64,000 nucleotides of DNA. It comes from Balanoglossus misakiensis. Lineage: Eukaryota; Hemichordata. Within the stretch, counting starts at the first letter, position 1; each line of letters begins with the position of its first letter. The stretch is taken from assembly GCA_040954595.2 (NCBI GenBank), contig CM082593.2, positions 2,728,001 through 2,792,000 on the forward strand, given 5' to 3'. Below the pieces are notes generated by a model. That model saw nothing but the letters and a program-made list of their open reading frames with translations. It had not been told where the DNA came from and did no database searches. Positions 24,675 through 34,900 of the stretch are shown here, piece by piece. The translations under genes were made by a program, and so were the position numbers.

Positions 24675-24739
24675 TTGCTCCTGTGACTTAGAAAAGAGAG
24701 CTAAATATACCACTCATAGGAGCAAGCTTTTCTAAGTCA
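24675..24739. repeat. Compound inverted repeat
   Basis: TGACTTAGAAAAG (24684-24696) pairs exactly with CTTTTCTAAGTCA (24727-24739). TTGCTCC (24675-24681) pairs with GGAGCAA (24719-24725). The two stems are interlaced. Confidence 0.9.
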
Positions 24740-24859
24740 TAGAAGTAAGATGTTAGTTTGAGGCTAACACAACCACCTCTGAGAGCACACACACATCAAT
24801 CCTTTGTGACATGATTGTATATGGCAAGTTTGTGTCATCGCTTTTCAAAATCAGGCCGA

Positions 24860-25297
24860 CCCCCCCCCCCTTCACCCAGCACCAAAAAATGATGACCCCC
24901 CCCCCCTTTGGCAGACCCAAAAATATGATGACCCCCCCCCCCCCCAATGCTGAAAACATTCGCTGTCCTGATCCTATGTACACTGTATGCAATAAAGGGA
25001 ATGAGGCTCCTCACACCTCAAATATAAATTTCTTAAAGTAATTGAAGTATATATTAGTATCGTTGCAATAAAGAAATCTATGAACAAAATAAAATGACAA
25101 GTCAATACATTAATAGTTGCTACAATTGGTAAAACAAGAAAAGTGGCGGGGGTGGGCGCGAAACTGCAATTTTGTGGACTCAAAAGCAAAAGTTCGGTGG
25201 CAAAAGTATGTGACCCCCCCCCTAAACGTTTAAAAAAAACAGATGACCCCCCCCCCTCCTTTTGGACTTCAAAATTTAAGTGACCCCCCCCCCCCCG
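24860..25297. repeat. Two clusters of phased poly-C tracts
   Basis: Runs of 9-14 C start at 24860, 24896 and 24932 (spacing 36 and 36) and at 25214, 25247 and 25284 (spacing 33 and 37). Most are preceded by GTGA or GATGA. The opposite strand is therefore a G-tract series. Gly-rich open frames on the minus strand here are a by-product. Confidence 0.93.
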
Positions 25298-25584
25298 CCG
25301 TAAAAATTGAACGGTCCCTAACGGCAGGTTCCATGCACACGTTGGCAAAATTGTTTGCGTTCGTACACCACATGCTGAAGCAGTGTGTCAAGGCTAGGCT
25401 TCGTCGGTCATTCGAGGTTCATGGTAGGTATATCTCATTCTGTATTTTCACTTCACGCCAAGCTCTGCGCGTGAGTAACAGCCTTAACATTTTTATGGAG
25501 CAATTTTACGGAGGTGGGCGGGGCGTCTCTCTCAGACGCCATGGTCGCCTGCTCTTGTTTTGTGATATCGCTTTCGTCCACGTA

Positions 25585-25665
25585 ACAACTCGAAGCCTTG
25601 CACTGATTACAACTACTGTACAGTCTTTTTCTTACAATTTTTGTATCACCGCGGCTTCGAGTTGT
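25585..25665. repeat. Inverted repeat, 13-bp perfect arms
   Basis: ACAACTCGAAGCC (25585-25597) and GGCTTCGAGTTGT (25653-25665) are exact complements with a 55-nt loop, in a locally GC-richer segment. Confidence 0.9.
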
Positions 25666-28600
25666 TGACGGAAGGACCTGTGCTTTCGTCTATCAGAATA
25701 ACTTGGCGTTACCATGGCATTGTGTACAGATCGATAACACACCGTTATATTGAAATTAACAATGAAAACAATGGCGCTCTGGTTTCTGAAGGTCACAGTC
25801 AATGTGGTGTGCACGCCCATAAATAAGAAAGCCTTTTCAACCATAAACACGGTTAATATTCAAGTTTGAGAAGGAATTGTGGTTCATTAGCCCAGTTTAG
25901 AAATAAATCGGAGCAGCGAACAGACATAGGGTCACATCCGGTCAACTAACTTGTCTGGAGGTCCACATTGCACATCTGTTCCAAGAGTGCATAGCATTAT
26001 TGACCAATCAGAATTCGCACCTGCACCATGCAAACAAGAGATATGCAATGCAGTGGGCCAATCTAAAGGTCAAATGGTCAATAGTACTTAACACCTGTAC
26101 TACAATGGTTGAGTAGAGGTCACTTTCGTTCAGGTCACAGGCCATGTTTATTTCCCACAATGCATTGAAGTCCTACAAATTTTGTTCTTTTATTTGAACT
26201 GAAATCACAGTCACTTTGCCATTGAAAAACAAGATCTAGTCAGTCAAAGTTTTCCTTACATGGGTGCACTACAGTACATGATCATGACTAGCCTAAGAAA
26301 TAGGCGATAAGGAGTTGGATCATTAGGTCACTTCTGATAACAATAAAGATGCCCGAGAAACTGTAGAGGATGTTAACATTTGTGATACTCAGATACTGAT
26401 TCAGAAACATTTTACAATGTAATCTAATGTTTGCATAGTATGGTTGTTAAAGTGTCTCGACTCGTACTGCAAAAATGAAATGGAACTCTATATGTAATAT
26501 ATGCAGGTCTATAATGTGATATTCAGGGATGTTGTTCATGTTGTTCCCTTTGGCTATGGAGCGTGAAAGTTCGTTGACTCCAGTGAAAGCGGCCAAGTCA
26601 CATGACTAGGCATCGTCAGTGTTATTGTAGTGATAGTGCGTAGGAGAGGGAGTGCAAGCTCATTCAGTAGCAGATCTGTTCCTAGTGAAATGGAACTCTT
26701 CATATGTTGGTTTGGTCGTCTGACAAGAACGTGGCTGTGGGTGCTGACTTTCTGCAGTCTACAAGACGGTGTCCAGGTATTTTGAGTCCGAGTGTTTGTT
26801 TTGGCTCTACGCTTTGGCAAAATGGGACACGGCATAAACTATGCTTGTGAGGTGTATTGTGTATCTAAACTAGTTCTTGCTGGCAAGACCATTTATAATG
26901 TATTCCTTTGTGAATAGAACCTTTGACAAAGTGGGTGACCACAAACAGTTGAGTCATGTGTTTACAAAATCAAAGCCTTGAACTTTCTCTTATATTTTGC
27001 TCAAGGCGTCCGGTCCCTTGAGTATTTTTGTTTGTAGATATGAGATAGTGAGTGTATGTAGCTTATAAAAGTATATTTCGAAGACACTAGAAACTTTAAA
27101 GAGAAAAGGAAAATGAAGCTTTCAACAATCAAAAATTTTAGGAATCTGTTTAATTTTCTGCAACATCAAGTACCTTGATTTGTCCTTTTGGCGGTACAAT
27201 CAAAGGATATCATGGCTTTTACAGATAGATACCAGCTGTGTGTAGGGTGAAGTGTCACAGGTTGAAAAGAAATACCTTGTTAATGAGATTGCTGTTTCCT
27301 GTGTTACTGTTAGATAAGCATGTTCATACCATGAGTTCAATGCACACTTTGCCTTATTGTATGCTTATATACACACAGTCGCATATATATGGAAACAACA
27401 GAGTCTAGTGAAATTGGCTGCAGAATATGGGCAAGCTGTTGCAATTTGAAGCTGACCTGTTGTAAAACCACACAATACAAACAGCTATTAAATAAACTCC
27501 CAGCATTTAATAATCCAGCATTCATGATGTGTGGATGATAAATGATGGATAGTCCCTATCTCCGACCTTTGAACTTTGAACGTTACAGTGGGTCGGGGTG
27601 GTAACCTTATTAAGCTAGTCTAAACAGACTGTGAACATTTTGTCAAGGGACGCAGGGCACACGAGGTGAGCTGTTGTGTATGTTAGTCAAATGTTTTCTT
27701 TTCAATTGAAATTTGTTCATGCCTCGTGTAGACAAGCGTTGCCTATTCCAGAGAATTGTCTGGTTGTCTGTATTTTGACGCCAACAGATCTGTTTCTACC
27801 ACGTGTGCAGTTGTAGGTCATATGGTGTATTTCGCTAATGGTGGATTATACATGTACCTCTAGTAAAATAATGAAATAATGGCAGTATAACTATGAAATA
27901 GTCAGTTTTGAGTCATTAATTTTCAAAAGAATGTCTGAGCCCAGGATAGTATGCATTTGTCAGATCTGTAATGGGTAAAGATTCGTTCTCGCTGATTTGT
28001 ATTTTAATATTGTACAGACGAAACCTTGACAAACAGTGCGATTATGTAACATGCATACATTGTGATGTACTGAATATTCACAGTATACTGTTCCCAGTAC
28101 ATTGTACTTGCAAAGAACCCGTACTTGGGTGTCAAGAAATTTGTCACATAAACTCAAAGAATAAATATTTAAATATTTGCTGATGTGTTACCATAGCAAT
28201 GGAATTTATTGTATCATATGTTGAAATGGCCACTTGGTAGGTTTAGCGCAAATGCCTTATTATCCATGCAAGTTTGTCAAATTGTTAGTTCAGCTCTGCG
28301 ACAAACAGCAAACATATGATGAATGAAAGTGTCTAAAATTGTCAAACACTACTTAGCATTACAAAGCTGCATGCATACAATATCGTTCATGCAAACACTT
28401 CAGCGTAAATGTTATGTCAGACTTTCGGTCAGTTCCGTCTGCCCGCGTTGTGGAGGATTTAAGATTTATGTCTTCGTCAGTCTGTGACTTGACCTTGTAG
28501 GTATTCAGCCTTTTATTGCATCGAGTTATCTGTGCCATGCTCAATGCAGTCAGTAAGAGAATCTCTTGGCCTCTTGACCTCGTCTTCATTCCACACCTTT

Positions 28601-28767
28601 TAAGAGAGTTTTTGGACAGAGAGAATCTGGATGATAAATCAAGTTTGGCCTACATCTGTCTTGTCATCAAATTCAAATTCACACTCAAACGTGCCGTTTA
28701 GATACAACCAGGAGCTTTGATGAATTTGATATTTCAAAAGATGTTTGTTTTGCTGTAGTCTTTCAGC

Positions 28768-28929
28768 ATGAGTGATTTCATCAAATCGATGGAGCTGGAC
28801 CTGGACATTGGCCCTGGCCAAGCTGTTGCCATAGCAACCCTCGCCGCAGCAGTTGTCTATTACATGGCCACAAGACCCAAACCTGTCAAGCCACCGTTTG
28901 ACATCAGACACCAGTCAATTATTCTGCCG
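28768..28929 (+). CDS. ACSL: ACSL exon 1 (coding): start and membrane anchor
   Basis: ATG at 28768 lies one nucleotide after a TCTTTCAG acceptor, so the true first exon is non-coding and upstream. It encodes 54 codons with the hydrophobic run [15 protein letters not shown] and then PPFDIRHQS, as in ACSL N termini. Donor GTAAGT. Confidence 0.92.
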
Positions 28930-31900
28930 GTAAGTATAAATTTCTAATGTATCACGTCTTCATATAATTTTGAGTGTGACAACAGAAAACCTCAGTTAAA
29001 TTTGCATGCATGGCAAAGAACATTTCCATGTGGGAGGGGAAAACAGAAGTTCCATCTGGAAAATAGTCATTGGATGATATCAAAATTGTCTCTTTCAGGG
29101 TCCGGATCAGGTTCATATGAGTCCTTTCTGTAAAGATGGCAAAGTGATTAACGAATTCTTTGAGGGTGTTACTACACTTTACGAGGGTTTCCAACGTGGC
29201 ATTCGAGAATCAGGTGGGTGATTTGTTAATCTAAGATATATATCATATCATGAGATATGATGTGATGTGTGACATGGTGTATATAATCATTTCATGAATG
29301 GTTCCTCGATATATACATACATATGAAAAATGGGGTATCTGCAGAACTGTAAAAAGGTACTGGGATATATAGGTTGTTGTGATTCATAATGGAATGCATT
29401 GTGGCCAGGGTGGTGTTTTATTGCCCTATAAATAGTCTATGGAAAATTGTGTGCAAATATAGAAACTTCAAACTGCTGTGTGTATCATTTGTATTCATGT
29501 CCTAAAAGTGTTCTTTGTCTAGATATTTTTACTTTGTGTTTTCTGTTAGGTGGTGGACCATGTTTGGGAACCAGACCGGCACCTGGAAAACCCTATGAAT
29601 GGATTTCTTACAAAGAAGTGAGTACACATTCCATCACATCTACCGGTAGTATCACTTTCGACACCAAAGTCAAACTCTCATTTTTCACAAAATTAACTGA
29701 CACAACTTTTTCCACATTTTATCTAAGTTTTGATCAAGAACTGTAAGCATTAGAACATAATGTCTACTTGGTCCAAAATTAGTGGAAAAATTAGAGAAGA
29801 ACTGCACAAAAATGAGAAAATGTTTCCACAGGATTGTGGTGTTCAAAGGGTTAATGAAGTAAGTTTGATATTTGCCAACTACAGGTAGAGCAGCGTGCTG
29901 CCAACATAGGATCAGCCCTCATACACAAAGGATGTGAAGCGTCACCCAACAGTATGATTGGCATTTATTCAAAAAATAGAACAGAGGTGAGTGCGAGATA
30001 GTTTTAAAGAACTTCGTAGAGTTTCCTTATGTTCCTGTAACCAATTACTAATGACTCAACTGCAGTAAATCATTGCAACTGATTCTCTTGGTTCATGTAT
30101 TTCCTACACAGTGGGTGATCATGGAACAAGCTTGCAACATGTTCTCAATGGTTGTAGTACCGCTGTATGACACACTGGGACCTGAAGCATGTACATACAT
30201 TATCAACAAATGTAAGTTCAAACTTTAACTTTATTTTTGGTGAATAAATGATCAAAGTATAAACACTTCGTGGTTTCTTGGAAACAAGATCTAGTTTCAA
30301 ATTTTCTGCCCTGGTTGTGGTTTCAGACGAGTTATTTCCATCCATTTCACTTTGCTTTGTAGCGGACATCAAATATGCATTGGTAGAAAAAGCCACACAA
30401 ATCAAGACGATCATAGACCACGCTAGCAAGACACCACATCTGAAGTGTATCATAGCAATTGAGAAAGTGCCCGAGGAGTACAAAGAAATGGCGGCCGGGG
30501 TTGGCCTGGAAATCATACCATTTGCCGAAATGGAGGTTTGTTTTCATTTCGTCTTCCAAAGCCCTGATTTTTACCTGTGAATTATTAATTTTATACAAAT
30601 GGATTAAGTGATAATTAATTTTATTATTTCGGTTTGCTTGATAGGCTCTGGGACAAGACTATCCTCATGAACCTGTGGTAAGTCTCATCAATCTGTGTCA
30701 TGTTACTAGAAATATTATAAATCACTGAAACATCTAGATATGTTAGCGTCATGTAGTTAAAATAAAACACCAGCTTGTGACCAAGTACCTATTATATTAC
30801 CTATTATATCAAACTTATGATGAAATATTTACATTTTCAATGTTCTTTTTTACAGCCTCCAGAACCTGATTATCTTGCAACAGTGTGTTACACTAGTGGC
30901 ACGACAGGTAAATTTTACGTAAAACATTCATTGGTATAGAGAAGATTTGGCAAAATCTAAATACATTTGACAACCATAAATGTGTGAAATAGACTACATG
31001 TATGTATGAAGGATTATCCGACTCTGAGTTCAGTATCTTGAAATCCAGAAATGGCTTTTTACTTCACATCTTCAATATCAGATTTCTTAGACTGAGAGAC
31101 GAGCAATCATTTGTTAAAACTGTGAGCTGAATGTGCTATCACACCGCAGTTACAACACAGAATTGTAAATTCTTGCTTTAAAAACAAACTGGCAGAGAAA
31201 AAGCCCATGTCATTCCACCAAAAAAAACTGTCTGTTGATTCATTAGCCTTCATATCATGACATTGCAGCTGTATACATATTTTGATTACAGGCACTCCTA
31301 AAGGCGGCGCGTTAACGCACAGAAACATAATAGAAAACGCATCATCAATATGTTTTCAATGGAAGGTTTGTGATTGGCCAGTTGTGTCATCCCATCTAGC
31401 CTGTTCTGGCAGCCATCTTAGAACCTCTTTGGGTCAAAGGTCATTCGTAGCCACACGAGTGATGTCATCGCAGAGGCGCGGGTTTCACAAATGCTTAGAA
31501 ATTTCACACCAGCTCAAAATAGGCTCTTGTGGAAATGAGTTGTATGTGAAAGATTTGAAAAGGAGAGATCTTTGTTGATTTCTGCACCTGTGACCCCATT
31601 TTGATGGAATGTGATATTTTTCACGCACATTTGTGAAACCCATTGCACTCTGCTGTTGTCTAGGTGTATTTCCTTCTCTATGCATGTGAACAGTTCATTG
31701 CTTTCAGTCGTCCGACTTACCCAGTTGCTGCAACTCGCCCAGTTCCCACCTCCCACAGTAACCATGACAACATCCACATTTTCTCTATTAACCCAGGGAT
31801 AGGTCTCAAGGTCTTGTCTGGCTGTTACTAGTTAAACATCATCCAAGACAACCCCATGTTAAACCACACCTGGAAAAATATCTCTTTATATAAAGTAATT

Positions 31901-34900
31901 CTTAACAGGGTTTTCGCTTTTTTGAAGTTAATCGTGCTATACTTAATTCTTCAGTTCAGCTTACTTGTACAGCTATAGGGGCTAAAACACCCTCTGTTGA
32001 CAGTTGGAGTCGATAGACAGCTTTTTCTCCCTGCAAGTGTAGTCTTGAAAACAGTACAGACTTTCAGATTTACTAGCTCTCACTTTGCAAAACTGACTCC
32101 AATTCGACCCATATCGCACCTGTAGTTATGGTTCAATTTACAACCCTGAATATTCAACTGTTTCGAAGCTGCTTTTATGTTTTTGAAAATGGACCTTCAA
32201 TTCTGTGTTGTGACAACATTTTCTCATTTTTGCCTAGCAATATTTTCATATTTTTATATTACCCACAGAAAAAATCAAAGCAAAATTTTTGCCACTGCAA
32301 ATGTATAAGTCAGCAGATGTTACACATCCAATGTAAAATAGACGTCATGGGTTATAGATTTCTATGGAATGGGACATGTAACCGATTTATTTTCTTTTTC
32401 ACAATACATACACTTGTCTTCTCTCATCCTTATCATTTTATAGGTGCTCCTAAAGGAGTCTGTTTGTCCCATAGCAACATTGTTGCCATGGCATCAGCCT
32501 TAGGTGTCCTTGCCGAGGTAATCCACAAACCAGTCATGCTAAAATAATTCTCATCTTTTATCCTGCTTGTTCTTTTAAAATAATATTTGTTTAACTGCGA
32601 GTCTAAAGCCTGAAATATTAAACTTTCATAGATTAATGCTAATTGCACTAACCTGGACTAAAGTGTGTGACCCTGTTGGGTGCAGTTGTATTAATTGGGG
32701 GTAGTGTTTGACGCTTTTTTGTCAACCCTGCAGTAATATCATGCATGCAGTGTTGCTAGGCTGGTTTTGTTGCACCTTAGCTGTGAAGCACTGCAGTTTT
32801 GTATGTATCCAAACTTTTGATGGCCACATTTAAAATGGCAGAAAAAATATCATGCAGGATTTGCAGGATTTACAAAAATGTTTGTCAGATATTACCACTG
32901 GATTACACTCTGAAGGCAACAGTGTTGACTTTGCATGAGGGAAAAAAGGTCTTCTTTCTGGTAACTGCTGTCTGTGGCATTTGTAGTGAATTTGTTGATT
33001 GTATTGTGTCTCTTGTGTAGTGTAGCTATATTTGCAGTCTTTGATCATAAAGACATCTGAAAACAATGACTACCGGTATATCTCATTATATAATTCATTT
33101 GTCATATGAGTTAGTTCATTTGATCGTGGTCCGTGTTCTTGTATGTGTGTGTCTTGAATGATGTGTGTCTCAGTTTATCAGACTTCTATGTTGCTTTCTT
33201 TCCTGACAGAATATCGTGAAGATTGGCCCTGATGATGTACACATGTCTTACCTTCCACTGGCCCACATGTTTGAACGCATGGCTCAGGTGAGTGAGTTGT
33301 AACTGTATTTTGCGGATCTGCATGTGAAGCTGTAAAGAATAACATAGACACGCATGCATATTATGCACTCCAACACCCGTATAATCATCCAAGTACTCAC
33401 ACATTTTCCAGAAGATCTCCTGATGTTGTTATGTATCCAGACACCTATTACGGTAATTAATCATGATTATTTTTTCCTTCCAGGCCTGGTATTTCACGGT
33501 AGGATCTAAGATAGGATTCTTCCAAGGTGATGTCAAATTATTGATGGACGATTTAAAAGAATTAAAGCCCACTGTCTTCGTATCTGTGCCTAGGTTACTT
33601 AACAGAGTCTATGATAAGGTGAGACAGAGGCTTAATCCAGGAGGAATATATAGTACATTAATAGGCAGAAATGTGACAACCCAGCTATGTTGAGAGGCTT
33701 TCATTTTCATGTTCTGGTCAACGAGATGCTAAACACCATTTTCATATCATTACAGATAATGTCCAATGTAAATGGTGCTAATTTCATTGCAAGATCACTT
33801 TTCAAAACTGCTTTGTACATGAAGAAACGGGAACTGGACAGGTGAATTAATATTTTCATTCTTGCACAGTTGTAATTGTATGTAGTTTTACATAAAGAGC
33901 TAATTTAAGAGCCCTTGTACAGGGGCACTAAAGGTATACACTGTCAACTATAATGACGTTAGGATAATAAATGTCTTGTTTGTCTGATAGTTTTGAGTAA
34001 AAGATGATATTATGAAATCTTTTTCAGAGGCATTGTGAGAAATGACAGTATATGGGATACCCTTGTGTTTAAAAAGATTCAGGTGAGTGCCATAACTTTA
34101 CTTGATGTTTATGGAGTCAAAAAGTAAAAATAAGAAATGCCAAAAGATGATGTGAATGTATAAGTTATATGCAACTTGTTACGATGGTCAAATATTGAAT
34201 GATTTTGAACAAAATGGTACTGAATGTGACTTTTTCTGACATGCAGGCATCGCTTGGAGGGAGAGTGAAGGTCATTATCTCAGGTGCTGCTCCTCTGTCT
34301 TCAGAAATCATGTCTTTTCTAAGATGTTGTTTTGGATGCTCGGTAAGTTCTGTTCATTTGTTCATTCCTCCCTTCCTTTATTCATTCATTCCTTTGTTCT
34401 CTTGTGATGTTAACATCATGGAATTGTGTACAGGGTTCGATACAAAAGGTTGAGAATCGTGAAAAATAGATTTGATGAATATGCAACATATGGTATTTTG
34501 ATATGCAGGTCTTTGAAGGTTACGGTCAAACAGAAGCGGGTGCAGCCATCACCTTGACGATACCCGGTGATAATACTGTCGGCCATGTTGGAAGTCCTGT
34601 TGCCTGTAATCAGGTCAAATTAGTGGACGTAGCAGAAATGCAGTATTTTGCCCGGAACAATCAAGGAGAGGTATGTTCGGCCATTTTGAATTTCAAACTG
34701 TTGTCCCATTTCTATTCGTCTGTATACAGATGGGATTTGTCACAACTGCACACTAACCTACTTCATCTCCTTTCCCCCCTGTTCAGATTTGTGCCAAAGG
34801 TTCAAACATTTTCTCAGGCTACTTCGGTGATCCCGAGAAGACAGCTGAGGCTCTGGACGACGACGGCTGGCTGCATACAGGAGACATCGGAGAATGGTTA

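Larger units (their letters stand above)
23420..28766. other. Intergenic region and possible 5' region of ACSL
   Basis: No coding exon recognised. It contains a three-copy tandem repeat, a long palindrome, stem-forming inverted repeats, two poly-C clusters and AT-rich single-copy DNA. The ACSL start codon lies right after an acceptor, so at least one 5' UTR exon is expected here. A donor-like ACGAG|GTGAGC at about 27665 is one candidate end of such an exon, but I cannot confirm it. Confidence 0.5.

Noticed and set aside
24753-25348. Gly-rich minus-strand proteins and Pro-rich plus-strand proteins
   Set aside because: Produced by poly-C/poly-G tracts whose lengths are unstable.
32128-32547. 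139-aa open frame containing exon 9b
   Set aside because: Only the last 74 nt before 32517 are the real exon; the upstream part is intron that happens to be open.
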